A DNA stretch of 64,000 nt from Gentiana macrophylla (GCA_026214975.1 CM047814.1:23414558-23478557); one strand, 5' to 3'; counted from the first letter of the stretch, positions 24,130 to 35,776 are shown. Program-made: numbers and translations. Notes: generated by a model from the letters alone, not told the origin.

Positions 24130-25165
24130 TCACGGTAGAGGTGGCGCCACATTTGTATGTGGTGTCTCCTCTACTTCCATCAACGGATCATTATCCGTAA
24201 GTGGTTCTCGAATTTCTTCAAGATCAATCTTACTCCCACCGACCCTATCCGAATAAACTCTTTCTCGAGAAAGTGGCGATCCCGGCAACAAACACCTTTT
24301 GTTCCTCGAGGGTGGTAAAATTGGTACCTTTGGCTTCCTAGGATAACCCACAAACAGACATTTGTCGATCTAGGTTCCAGCTTGTCGTCGGCATGGTTCG
24401 TTTCACATAAACCGACATCCCCAAGGTTTCATGTAACCTAGTGTTGGTTTCCTCCTTTGAACACTTCATGGGAGTGGACTCAACCGCCTTTGATGGAACT
24501 CGGTTCGGTGTATAGGATGCGGTTTCTAGAGCATACCCCAAAACGATTTTGGAAGAATCTGCATAGCTCATCATGGAACGTGCCATGTCTAACAAAGTAC
24601 GATTCCTCCTCTCGAGATATGCCATTCATTTGTATCCACTGGAGGGGTCCATTCAGTAGAATCCCATTCTCCTTTAAATAACTTTGAAACTCTCCATCTA
24701 GGTATTCTCCACCTCGATCGGATCGAAATGTTTTGATTTCTTTACCTAGTTGTTTCTCCACTTCACTTCGAATTCTTTGAACTTTTCAAGGCTTCAGACT
24801 TATACTTCATTAAGTATATATAACCATAGCGAGAATGGTCATCGGTGAAAGTGATAAAATAAGAGTATCCTCCTTTGGCTTGAATTGACATTGGGCCACA
24901 CACATCGGTATGTATAAGCTCAAGCAATTCATTGGATCTTATCCTTTGCCACTAAAAGGTGACTTTGTCATCTTGCCAAGTAAACAAGCCTCGCATGTAT
25001 CAAGCGATTCGTAATCGAATTGATCCAACATTCCATCTTTATGGAGTTTGGAAATGCGATTCTTATTTATATGGCCAAGTCTACAATGCCATAAGTAGGA
25101 TTCATTCAAGTCATTTGTTTTGGCTTTCTTGTTATTTATATTAAGTACATCAACATTCATATCTA
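24130..25165 (-). pseudogene. copia GAG-pre-integrase and integrase (degenerate)
   Basis: The pre-integrase segment (24,939-25,160) reads YLWHCRLGHINKNRISKL and CEACLLGKMTKSPF, including the histidine and cysteine pairs of the zinc-binding HHCC region. The integrase core follows with FRSDRGGEYLDGEFQSYLKE (24,640-24,760) and frame-shifted pieces equivalent to the catalytic glutamate helix and downstream sequence (TPMKCSKEETNTRLHETLG, PRKPKVPILPP). Several frame changes lie between 24,338 and 24,780, so the integrase is broken. Confidence 0.85.
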
Positions 25166-25499
25166 ATATGTAGAGACCATTGCTAAGTATGCGGTTACCA
25201 AAAAGATTCCATCACGTGAAAAAGAACAACATTTATTCTCAAACGTAAAAGAAAATCCATCAACATCTAATGCAGAAATAGAAATAATGCTCTTCGTAAG
25301 AGCGGAACAAAATAACGATTATTGAGTTCTAGTACTAGCCCACTTTGGGCAATGAAAGAAAATAAACTCCTACGGCCGGTAGCAAAGAACACTTGCTCCA
25401 TTTCCAACGCGTAGGTCCACCTCTCCTTTCCTCGGATCTCTAGTTCTTCTTAGTGCCTGCATATTCGTACAAATATGAGAACCACAACCAGATCTCTAA

Positions 25500-26358
25500 T
25501 ACCCAAAGTGGTTAGACTTAGAAGAAGTAATGTTGATCTCAATCATAAATATACACGGTCGAAGCATCGTAATGCTTCTTCTTGGTACTCAAGAAGCCCT
25601 TGCGCTTCTCCTCCATGTCCGGTCTCACCGCAATGGAAGCAAGCATCCTTGGATTTGTCTTTTGCTATCTTAGGCGTTGGCTTAGGTGCGCCTTCGCCTT
25701 CTTGGACTTTTTCTGGCTTTTGCCTTGCCCTTGCTCAAAGTGACCAAAGAACACTTGCTTTCCCTTCCCTACGGTGCCCTCGGCGGTTTTCAACATGTTC
25801 AATAACTCCGCTTGAGAGCAATCTATCTTGTTCATGTGATAGTTCATCACAAAAGCTGCGAGAATGAATCGGTAGAGATTGCGAGAATCAAGTCAATACT
25901 CAACTCGCTCCAACTTGTGGCCCACTTCCCAAGCCTCTCTATGTACCCGATCATTTTAAGCACGTGTGACCCCACAAAGATCCCGGATGCCATCTTACAA
26001 CTAAACAGGGCCTTGAGACCTCGTACTCTCGGTCAAAGCGAGGCCGAGAAGCGTAAAGTTCTTCCAGGTGGACCATGATAGAGTGGCGTCCATAGACTCA
26101 TGTCAAGCTTTTTTCGCAGCCCGGTGTCATAGAAGCAAGCATGATACATGTAGCATCGATCTTTGTCGAGCAGTGCTTGTTGTACTTCTTGACAACATCT
26201 GCAAATAACCTCTCGGCTTTTTCCGGTAGGGCCTCGCCCAAGACATAGCCAATCTTCTCGTGCCTCAAAACGATTTTGAGGTTTCTTTCCCAATTGAGAA
26301 AATTAGTTTAGTCAAGCTTGTTATCGATGATAAAACGAAGGTTCAATTTGTTTGACAT
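25500..26358 (-). pseudogene. copia gag (degenerate)
   Basis: A minus-strand ATG at 26,358 opens MSNKLNLRFIIDNKLD. It is followed by an in-frame stop, then TNFLNWERNLKIVLRHEKI and GYVLGEALP, the usual N-terminal gag pattern of this copia group (an NFxxWxRNLKIVL core). Further pieces at 25,665-25,850 (MNKIDCSQAELLNMLKTAEG) fit the C-terminal part of gag. Indels split the frame. No zinc knuckle was confirmed by eye. Confidence 0.7.
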
Positions 26359-28318
26359 TTTCTACAACAATAAATAAAGATAGAATAAGTAAAAGCTCAT
26401 GTATAAAAACCTAAATTTGCACTAAGAAATTTATAAGGTTTTACTCCCACTAGCCAACTATTCCCTATTGGCTTTCAAGAATTTTAATTAATTCTTTAGC
26501 GGCTGGGACCCTATCTAGTTGCCTTAATCCCCGACGGTGGTCGATCAATCTCGGCAATTTCGAAAGGTAGGTACTCTACCAATCGATCGCATGCGACTCC
26601 CGAAAGTGGTGACTAGTCAACTCTTTGACGTTCACATCTCTATGTGATAGTCAACCCCTTGTCTCTAAAGTCGACGGCCCCTGACGGTGGCCAATCACCG
26701 AAAGACTTTAGTCGAGTCATAACCCAATATTCATGAGATCTCGTGACGATCATATCTCAATAATAACGATATACCCGTGGTAGGTCAACTCCCGACGGTG
26801 GTCGATCAGCTTGGATCCGAACAAAGGCTCTTCACCGTCATTATAATATTGGGAGACAATTTTGGCTCGATTTTTGGCGTGGGAATAATTTTAAATTAAT
26901 TCACTTAATTAATTTGGTTTAATTATGGTCTCATCTACTATGTGCATATTACTACGATATCATATAAAGTAAAACATACACAACATTCCGCGCATAAAAT
27001 AACCGGTATGATCATGGACTTTTCTAGAGTGCGGTTTCGATACAAACCGACGAAACCGCGGGTCACAAACTAAGGGTATCTGCAACCGCCAATAGGATCT
27101 TTATTCTTTGTCGTCAATGGGTTCTTTATCTCTCCTGGTCTTCAACTTCTTGCTCCATTCTTGTTACATAATAATTAATTACACCCGCCGCACACGGGGG
27201 AAGCTCGAGGAATGGGATAAATGCAAAAGTAAACTAGGTCACGTTCTTCATAACGGCTTAGGACAATTTTTCAAAACCAACATAAAGAAAACATTCCCAT
27301 CTATCCTATTGGCCGAGTCAGCGATCAATCGGCCCATATAATCACATTATATCTACTCATCTAATCCATACAATTTTATCTTATGAAAAAGATTAAATTC
27401 TAATTTTTAACTACTCATTCGTCTTTTTATTTTATCACATCAAATAATTAAATAACTTTTAATTAATTATATGATTTAACCGAAAATTAAAATTAACATT
27501 TAATTTTAAATCGATTTCAATTTTAATTAAATTTGAACTATTCAAAATAAAATTAAAATTATAAAGTCTCCTATTTGTTTCATTTCCAAAACTAATTTAG
27601 GCTTAGGCACCCACTTTCCAAAATCAAAATTTTGGAAGTGGCTGGCTGCGCTGTATTCCAAATCAAATATTTGGAAAGGCCTGAGCTCTACTCCAAATCA
27701 AATATTTGGAAAGGCCAAATTATTTTAGTCTAGGCACGCCACTTTCCAAAATCAAAATTTTGGAAGTGGCAAGCTTGCCTGAGCTTATTCCAAATCAAAT
27801 ATTTGGAAAGGGCTCAGCGCTATATTCCAAATCAAATATTTGGAAAGGCCAAAATAATTTTGGTTTAGGCCGCCACTTTCCAAAATCAAAATTTTGGAAG
27901 TGGCTTTGCGCCAGCCTATTCCAAATCAAATATTTGGAAAGGGCTTGAGCCTATTCCAAATCAAAATTTGGAAGGCCAATGTCCCATATGGTTTCCCAAT
28001 GGTCCAAACTATTTGAACCATTGGTTGGCCATATGACACAACTAAACAAACGAGATATCTATGCACAATAAAATATCACAAAACGAAAAGGGTTGATCTC
28101 CCCCATTGGAAGAGGAGAGCCGACGGACGGCAACCCTAGGGTTACCGCCGCCCGCCGCCCGCCGCCCCTTGAGAGGGGCGCCGCCAGTCGGCCGACCCCC
28201 CAAGAACCCTATTTTTTTTTTTTTTTTTGTTGTTTTAACGTTTCGTGATTTAAATCTTGCATCTATCGATTAAATACTACGCATTTAAATTATGCTTATT
28301 GCTTAAGCTCGAAGTCTG
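26359..28318 (-). other. Long untranslated leader of the copia element
   Basis: Nearly 2 kb between the primer-binding site and the gag ATG on the minus strand. It contains the hairpin array (27,611-27,985), a GC-rich block near 28,120-28,200 (repeated GCCGCCC), and short repeated phrases of the type CGACGGTGG..GATCA at about 26,530, 26,690 and 26,795. No coding region is recognised. Leaders of this kind may hold packaging or dimerisation signals; that role is inference. Confidence 0.65.
27611..27985. repeat. Higher-order array of hairpin-forming palindromes
   Basis: Three units start at about 27,611, 27,739 and 27,873 (spacing about 130 bp). Each opens with a large palindrome whose arms are CCACTTTCCAAAAT and ATTTTGGAAGTGG. 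Two smaller palindromes follow with arms TTCCAAAT and ATTTGGAA around a 5-base loop CAAAT. That makes about nine hairpins in under 400 bp. The last small one has lost a few bases. Spacer phrases (CCTGAGC, GGCCAAA..ATTT) are also repeated. Confidence 0.85.
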
Positions 28319-28330
28319 TCTCTGATACCA
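28319..28330 (-). other. Primer-binding site of the copia element
   Basis: On the minus strand TGGTATCAGAGA follows the 5' LTR after one base. It is complementary to the 3' end of plant initiator tRNA-Met, the usual primer for copia reverse transcription. Confidence 0.85.
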
Positions 28331-28331
28331 C

Positions 28332-30137
28332 TGTTAGGAAATCACTAGTTTAACGCAAATGAATTTAAAATTTGATTTCCTTTTAGATCGTTCTTCGTTT
28401 AATGCAATAAACACGTTAAGTAGTTTGACGGTTATACCTTAGATGATCTACAAGATCGTCGCTTTGACCGCCAACGGAGAGTAGTTCAACGCGCAAGCCG
28501 TCCACGCGTCCGGCCTCTATCGCTAATCCACACGAACCCTCGCCGAATCCTCCTTGATTGCTACCGAAAAACTCCGGTCGCTAGATCGACCTTTTCTTCC
28601 TCACAAACTCACTATGGAGCTCTCTATTTTACACAAGAATTATGAACTCTTGCAATTGTGTTGTACAAAAGAGCTTGACACCCACTTCCTTTTATAGAGT
28701 AAGTGGCGCCCACATGTAGTGTGGAGGAGAAGAAAACCTTTTTCCAATAAAATAAGGAAAATCAATTAGATTGATTTATCTCTTTAATTATAATATTTTG
28801 TCAATATCATATATTGATTATAATTATCTTATTACCATAAATCTATTTTTCCAAAATCAATTAATATCCTATATTAATATTATGGCAATATTTATTAATT
28901 AAAGTCACACAATCCAAGTGTATCTCATACACTCAAAAGTGGCGCCTTTTAGTCAATAAATTGACTTCCGGAATATTCTTTAATTAATATAATTTATATA
29001 TAATTAATATCTTGTATTTTATTTATTCATAATAAATAAATACCACCATATTAATTTACCACTATAACCTTTATAGTCTGAGATAAACTTTCCTTATTTG
29101 GTTATCACTTATAACCGCATTTTAATCCGACTTCGATGTTCATATGTGTGTGACCCGATAGGCTTCGAATATGTTGGCCGTAGACACAAAGTGCAATTTA
29201 CCAAAATGCCCTTCATACCCAACGATCACGGGATAGCGTCTGTGCAACACACCGTGACTTCCCAATTATCGGAAGAGTCAAAAGCAATGACTACTACCTT
29301 TCATGTGAAGCGATTACCGTGTAACTTACAATCCTATCGCTATAATAATATCCATACGATCGTATCTCGAGTGTCAATACATTGACGATCGTATCTTATA
29401 ATCTGGATATCATGCTCTCTCGAATAACACATTTACTCCCACTTTGCAAAGATTCTCGAGAGCTAGACATTCCTTATAAGAAGGCCATTTCGGATATTCA
29501 ATCCCAATCATAGGATACGCGATTCCCGGACGACCAATCATGTATACTCCGCGATGCTTCAATATCATACCCAATCACTACCGCATGATCGCCCGTGGTT
29601 GTGAGAAATCTCAATAGTGTCAAAGCATGACAATCCACACCGTGATGCCATGAAGACTCCGGTCAAAGGATAATTACACAACCGCCACATAGTGTGACAC
29701 TTAATGTAAGTGGGTCACCTAACGTCGCATTCTCTAATACACGCCCACGTGCAGTCAAGTGTCCCTACACTTCGATGAGACGAGATCTATCCTACCTTCT
29801 AAAAGATAGAAGACACCCAATACGTGCTAGTCCGATTATACTATCAATGTCCCATTTGATAATATGTAAGACTAGAGACATTTAAGTAGTACCAACCTTG
29901 TTATAGTGATTAGAGATCTCATCAACCATAATCACTATCATGGTTTCTCTATCACAGATTGATACTAGGGACGTTACTATATATATACAACAAATAATAT
30001 GAAGACAAACAATATATAATAACATAAGTGCTTTTATTAATCATAATAAAGTTATTACATGAACCAAATAGACTGTAAATGACCCGACCCAGTCGGATCC
30101 GGTCCAACCCGATTGGGTTTAGGACACCTTTCCAACA
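28332..30137 (-). repeat. 5' LTR of the Angela-like copia element
   Basis: Partner of 20,636-22,447, with the primer-binding site on its left and CTAAT duplication on its right. A minus-strand TATA region lies around 28,690-28,697, where one copy has lost two bases relative to the other LTR (TTTTATAGAG against TTTTATATAGAG). Confidence 0.9.
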
Positions 30138-32603
30138 CTAATAACCCAATGTATCACGTAAAAGTCATAACCGTCATCAACAAGGTCTGATCGGTGGGAT
30201 AATGTAGAACAAAACTGATCATCTAGAAATGCCGAAATAGACGTAAAAAAATGTGAAATTTAAAACTTCCAGTAGAAAGATAAGTTGTATTTTGATTGAA
30301 CCAAAAACCTTTAAAATCTAGCTAGGGTCAGAGCTACACTTACCCCAACTAGGATCATGAAAATCAAAATGATAAAAGATAATCATTAAAGCTTAGCAAT
30401 ACTTCCAATTCCGCAACACAAAGGTATTTTGTAAACAAAATGGAGGTTGAGAATATGATGGGTTTAGAAAAAGATATATAAGGATGGTAAGAAAAGATAA
30501 AGGGTGGGTAAGAAATTGTGTTTTGGGTGGGTATTGTTTAAGGGATTGGGTAGGGTGGGAGAGTGAAACGGATGGAAAGAAAGAGAGGCGATGAAAGAAT
30601 GGTTAGAAATGTGAACTTTCGGGGCAGATTGGTGAGAGGATCGAAATGTTTGAAGGTGAAAAAGTGTAAAGGGAAAGATAAGGATAATTGCAGAATGAAT
30701 TGCACATCACTTTGGATTTTCACTTGGATCACCATTCTAAAAGGTTTTGGAAGCTGACCAAGATTGTTCTTGTCCACACCAATCATTCTCTGTTTCATTT
30801 TCAGTTATTCTCAAGCTCTCTTAATGCTTCCATCTTAAGGTGGATTGCTAAATTTCCTTTTCTTTAGCAATTTCTCGACTCTCCTACGGAACTCTATTTC
30901 ACGTGGCCTATATTGAGTAAAAAAGTTTTGCACATCCTTAGCCCAATGACCATCGGAACACGGCAAAATAAAAAACCTCAACATATTTCACGTTACTCTT
31001 ATTTGACTCAAAGAAAACAAAACCTATAATCCTAAAAAGAAATCCTAAGGGTTTTAAAGAAGTAGTTCTGAGTTTAAAGTCCTCAGCTCGACTTTCCAAA
31101 AGTATCCTTGTCAGTTATCATTCTCGGATCGCGCGACTTTAACCCTTCGCGCACTATAAGAGGTGGGCTTGTCATTGCTATGGATTAATACCCTTCCTTG
31201 GTTTGTGAGACCTAGAAACGACATTTATCCATACCATTTATCCAAAGCTCTTACCTCGGCTCTCGTTTTAGAATTAGTGAATTCTAAGAAACTCGGTTAA
31301 AATTACGGTTACTAATTACGGTTTTGGCCTTGACAATAAGAAACAATGAATCAAAGTACTCGAATAAGGTCGGTTATGTAGGCAAGCCTACGCCGTCTTA
31401 TTCGTTGGAACATATGTGATGATTCAGGCCAATCCGTCAAGATTAAGCCCGTTTAGCCCGAAAGCTTATCGGCTATGCTAAGTCTTGTCGAATCTAGCAT
31501 CAGAATGTACATCACACGTGGAGGAGTTGATTGAGCGAAGCTCGGTTGAACTCGCCCGACCATGGTTAGACCATTTCAACCCATGTACTAAGAGTCTCCG
31601 ATTTCTAAATTGTCACCCAAAGCGTAATCTCGCTTTTGTTTAAGGTGGGTTCACCGAGAAGCCATCATCATAAAACTCAACGAAAGCAGAAGATGGTGTT
31701 CTCTCAAAACTCAACGTCTTCTTTAGATTGTGAATGCTTAAACTACACAATTTGTTGCTCCCATGGCGATAGAAGCAATCTCATGCATAGGACCATGAGA
31801 TTTTAACGAACTACGAGGAACTCTTTTTTCACCGCTTCTTTCAACGACTACATGTTTCCTTACACCTCTGATGAGACAGATTGGGGCGAAACCTCCGGCA
31901 CTAATAAAATTAATCTTACAAACCAACTCCGGGCTAAGATTCATTCTAAGGTTCATGTATAGGCCAATTTATGCTCAAAAAACCAAAAGATAGTAAAACA
32001 TAAGAAAAAAAAAGTAGTACCTTGCCTTCAACATTGTACAACGAAGAATTTAAGCCTTTAAAATTTTTTCGGAGCCATCTTTGTGCTTTAAAGGTATTGC
32101 TTCCATCGCTTTTCCCATCTTAGATTCGTAGCTCCACATGTTTGCTTTGGGTTATTTTCTCGGCGCCCGCGAAAGAATTATTGACTTGGATTATTGCTTC
32201 CTGGTTTCGCAAATGTAAGAAAAACAAAATGGACCGTGATCGATTTTAACATGGTTTCCCATGCTGCTATCGACTCTACGGATTAAACATACGGGATAAA
32301 CAGACACGCGAAATCCCAGACTCGAAAAAACACAAATCAGAAACCGTGTAAACAGAACAGAACAAGAACAAAACAAAACCAAAAAAAAAATTAATAATAA
32401 TTTATAAAGTCTCGGTCGACCGAATGAAAATTTTTTTTTTTTTTAATTTTTATTTTAAGAATCTGGAATTTTAAGACAGAGCAGACAACCAAAGGGACTC
32501 AAAAACGTAAAAACAGACTCTAAAACAGAAAACTTGACATGAATAAGAAAATTATTTATATATAAAATTGACCGTTGGTTCCCCGGCAATGGCGCCAAAA
32601 ACT
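30138..32603. other. Interior of LARD-2, 5' portion
   Basis: About 2.5 kb between the copia element and the LARD-2 primer-binding site (32,581-32,597). It holds short ORFs only; no retroelement domain is recognised. A single TCGGTCGACCGA palindrome lies at about 32,412-32,423, followed by a poly(T) tract. Confidence 0.6.
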
Positions 32604-34402
32604 TGATGACGTGGTCAATCAGGTTATAATATACTTGACCACCATAAACCAATACTAGCAAGAGGACTAGGCCCATCGTAGTATAGCTATAGTGAATCAA
32701 GGTCGATCCCACAGAGAACCAACTGTGGGTCATTTCATATATAAACAATTAATTATACATGTCAAGGACATAAAGGTGGTCTACGACCAACATAAGACAA
32801 GAAAAGTAAAGACACGACTCGACACAACGTAATTAACCTCCCCAATTATAGTCTTTATCGTTTGGACCTAGATAATTTATATAATAAACTGAACTTATTA
32901 ACGTCAATCCGTTTGTATCTATTTTAGATTGGCTACGGAGTCATCCCTTTAACTTGACTTAGCACCGCTTAGGTCGCTTAGATCAACGTGCTACATTACG
33001 TGACTTCACCTTTTGGGTATCCATCTCATATAACTTGCACGCTATTTACACTAAGGATGCCGATATTAATCGTACACCTCGCCTCAGGCAACATTCATAT
33101 GGTTAGGCGTACTTCTTAAGCGATTACTCAAGCTCTCGTCCAACTAGCAATTACCAAGTTATAGTCTCATGCTAATCTACGACGTACGTATAATCAGGTG
33201 CTAGCAATCCCCAAATATAAACCTACCTAGATATTGTTGAACGTCCGTGAAGAGCAATTCATAAGCCTACCTAAGAGTTTTATATTGGTATTTCCTTTTT
33301 ACACGTTTTAATTAAACTAAGCGAGTAACGTAGCCATAGCCATACCTACTGAGATAATAAATTCTATTAAGTTAACCTAACCATAAAGACGTGGCTATCT
33401 AACGGATGAAAACAGGGCTCGGTCGACCGAATAGGTGGGCTCGGTCGACCGAGTGAACTCATTCGGTCACCCCGAATCAATTTCGTCCCCAGATTACATC
33501 CCTGAACATATCTCTCGCGTTTCATCATCCGAGCAGTTAAAACAAAGAACTCGTAAAGCATTCATATAAACTAACATAGATACGCATTAATTAAATCAAG
33601 TAGATTCATGAATAGAAACTAAGTAGATGGCGTAGGTTATGGGATCCCCATAGACAAGGCTTCGCCACATCCATAACGACATAACCTAGATCTACATCAT
33701 CTAGCTATGAATTAACTAACTCAAACAATAAAGCATAATTGGGGGAATTAATTACTTAAAAGAAAGCAGAAAAAATAAGAGCTTACATATTTGCAAATTT
33801 AAATTGCTTTGAAACACCTCTCGATAAACTACATTGAATCAATATATGAATAGAGTGATTTTATTGAATGATATTCTAAGGTATGAATTACAATTCTCGT
33901 AGTCGCTTGCTTATATAGAGGTTTTTGCCGACTTAGGGTGGTTCTAGAAGATAAGCACGATATAAGCCGGAAACCGACCCAAACCTAAGGCTCGGTCAAC
34001 CAAGAGTCGCACTCGGTCGACCGAAGCTATAGGCTCGGTCGACCGAACCTAAGTTTGCATGTTTAACACGTTTTATTCGTCTAGCTTGTTCCCCACTGCA
34101 CGCTTGCATGTTGATCCGATTAATCTTCCACTTAATACTCCGATTTTCTTCCTTCCTTATCTTGAGATAATTGATTGAATGACACTAATCTTCTCGATTT
34201 GTAATAATCTGTAAAATCAACATTAATCGCACAATAAATCGGCTTTTAATAATGAAAACGGCTAAATACCAAATATCATATTAATAATCACTTAACATTA
34301 AATAATAAATATAAACATGTGATTTAATATGAAATATATATTATTAATCTCGATTTAAGGTCAACGTTGATGACTTTTACGGGTATAATTTGACCGTCAT
34401 CA
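32604..34402 (-). repeat. 5' LTR of LARD-2
   Basis: Partner of 17,327-19,105. It begins TGATGACGTGG on the plus strand and ends GACCGTCATCA. It has a minus-strand TATA (CTATATAAGC, about 33,909-33,918) and palindrome clusters at about 33,418-33,460 and 33,990-34,050. Relative to the other LTR it carries an extra 15-20 bp near 33,090 (GGCAACATTCATATGG). Confidence 0.85.
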
Positions 34403-34448
34403 AACCGCGAGTGGGAAAGGTTTATCAACGGCCTCGCATACTAGGATC

Positions 34449-34853
34449 TTATTTCGGGGGTCGACATTCGGCTTTGCTGCGACCTGGACGGTTCCTTGCG
34501 AGTCCCATCCAGAGCAGCGATAGCCTCCTTTGATTTAGTTTTTTGATTGATGACATTCCGGACGTTGCCAGGGGTAGGGCCTCTCTCTGCGACCCTTCGC
34601 CCTCAACGGGAAAGTTGTCGAGCGTCTCTCCTACAACCTCTCCGTGAGCCTGATGCTGCGTGCCCCCATTTGCAGGGGTTTGGGGCGTCAGCTGTCCTTT
34701 GCTTCCTGCCATTGTCGAGGTGGCGAACTGATTTGGCTGGGAGAATGAGATTTGCCTGTGGTTTAAATCAGAGATCTTTTTGATAGTGACAGATCGGGTG
34801 ACGTGACGTCTGGAAATATGGGTTTTCAAGGGAAAAGTAGTGATGATTTGCAC
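34449..34853 (-). pseudogene. Possible gag N-terminus of the Tat-like element
   Basis: A 134-codon minus-strand frame downstream of the 5' LTR and primer-binding site, where gag should start. An internal ATG near 34,712 gives MAGSKGQLTPQTPANGG, a polar, proline- and glutamine-rich start such as Tat-lineage gag proteins often have. No capsid core or zinc knuckle is visible before the frame ends at 34,449, close to the LARD-2 insertion point at 34,407. The rest of gag-pol is not seen on the far side (about 10,141 and leftward), so the identification rests mainly on position. Confidence 0.4.
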
Positions 34854-35159
34854 GCAATAATCCCAGCAACGTGTATGGCCCTTTTTCAGTGGCGTTCTTT
34901 ATATGGGTGAGGGTTTTTCTGGTAAGTCAGCTTATACGTTTACGAGGTAGAAAATATCACCTTTTTACAGTTCTCTTCACTATGGGAAGAAAACAAAGGC
35001 GGTTTGGGGGTTTTCTGGGTAAGATTACCTCTCTCGCAGATGAGGGGACTCAGCCGGATGCTTTAGACCGATGGAGGTGATATTCCTTCAATCTGCTGTA
35101 TGTCAGCACCTTTGGACGACTTTTACGCCTAAGACAAAGAGCGTGTTGTTGCATGCGTT

Positions 35160-35175
35160 CCCGGTAACGGAGCCA
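35160..35175 (-). other. Primer-binding site of the Tat-like element (mutated)
   Basis: The minus strand reads TGGCTCCGTTACCGGG two bases inside the 5' LTR. This resembles the TGGCGCCGTTGCCGGGG seen in both LARDs but with two or three changes. Position and similarity support a shared tRNA primer type. Confidence 0.7.
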
Positions 35176-35177
35176 AC

Positions 35178-35776
35178 TGATGAGATCGAAATCATCACGA
35201 TGGCTCAGCCGTGTGTGGTTATTGGATATCTGGCTTATTTGTTGATGATTAAAGGTAAGCTAGCCGGTGGCGAACGGCCGCGGTAGGAGGAGCGTGAGAG
35301 AGATGGCGTTTTTACAGAGCTTGGGCCTGCTTTGTATTTGAATATATCTTCGAGTTTACACAAGCCTTCCTTTTATAGGAGGAGGAGGTTTAAGAGCTAA
35401 GTAAGGACATGTGTTATATGGCAACTTAGTCACTAATTTTACTTAACAGCTAAGCAAACTTAAATATCTGGGCTGCAAGTGGGTAAGATATCTTGGCGGC
35501 GACATCTTAGGATCGCATGGATCGCCAACTTTATTGTCCTGCCTTGCACTTGCTCCCTGCTACCTCATCAAGTCTTGTCAGCGCCTCGGCGGGATCTTTT
35601 GTCCAAGGTCGCAGTCCGACCCGCTGTCGAAGCGCTATCGGCGGGGTTCGGCAACATCGACCTCGACTTGGTTGGTTGGCCTCGCCGGTGCCGTGGTCAC
35701 GGGCCTTTATCTGGCTCGGTAGTTCAGATAGGCTTTTTCCAGGACTCGAAGGTGGCGATTCCATTTATACGTGTCA
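35178..35776 (-). repeat. 5' LTR of the outer Tat-like element
   Basis: Partner of 3,574-4,174, bounded on the right by the GACAA duplication at 35,777-35,781. A minus-strand TATA lies at about 35,369-35,378 (TATAAAAGG). Confidence 0.85.

Larger units (their letters stand above)
20636..30137 (-). mobile_element. Ty1/copia retrotransposon (Angela/Tork-like), nested in LARD-2
   Basis: A 9.5-kb element with LTRs of 1,812 and 1,806 bp, TG...CA ends and CTAAT duplications at 20,631-20,635 and 30,138-30,142. The primer-binding site (28,319-28,330; TGGTATCAGAGA on the minus strand) matches the initiator tRNA-Met type and lies one base from the right LTR. A polypurine stretch (AAGTGGGAGATT) abuts the left LTR. 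Interior order on the minus strand is leader with hairpin array, gag, GAG-pre-integrase, integrase, RT, RNase H. That is integrase before RT, as in copia. The frame is broken many times, so the element is not autonomous as sequenced. The long LTR and pre-integrase motif suggest the Angela/Tork group. Confidence 0.9.
10146..34402 (-). mobile_element. LARD-2: large non-coding LTR element, nested in the Tat-like element
   Basis: LTRs of about 1.8 kb lie at 17,327-19,105 and 32,604-34,402, flanked by AACCG duplications at 10,141-10,145 and 34,403-34,407. The first bases of the left LTR (TGATG, 10,146-10,150) are separated from the rest by the LARD-1 insertion. The primer-binding site (32,581-32,597; reverse complement TGGCGCCATTGCCGGGG) and polypurine tract (AAGTGGGGGGTAG, about 19,106-19,120) give a minus orientation. 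The internal region (19,106-20,630 plus 30,143-32,603, about 4 kb) has no gag, protease, RT or integrase motif in any frame. That fits a LARD-type non-autonomous element that would need proteins in trans. Confidence 0.8.
3574..35776 (-). mobile_element. Outer LTR retrotransposon, Tat/Retand-like Ty3/gypsy, containing nested elements
   Basis: Direct terminal repeats of about 600 bp lie at 3,574-4,174 and 35,178-35,776. Five-bp duplications GACAA flank them at 3,569-3,573 and 35,777-35,781. Orientation is minus: a primer-binding site resembling TGGCGCCGTTGCCGGG lies at 35,160-35,175 next to the right LTR, and a polypurine tract (GGAGTAGGGGGCCAT) lies next to the left LTR. Without the nested DNA the element is about 8 kb. 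It has a gag-like start (34,449-34,853), an 84-bp tandem array beside the 3' LTR, and two plus-strand ORF units. I found no protease, RT, RNase H or integrase, so it is non-autonomous or internally deleted. Antisense extra ORFs plus 3' tandem repeats are known features of the Tat lineage; the assignment is inference. Confidence 0.8.

Noticed and set aside
27611..27985. CRISPR-like array
   Set aside because: The repeats are palindromes of two sizes with repeated, not unique, spacers, in the leader of a plant retrotransposon.
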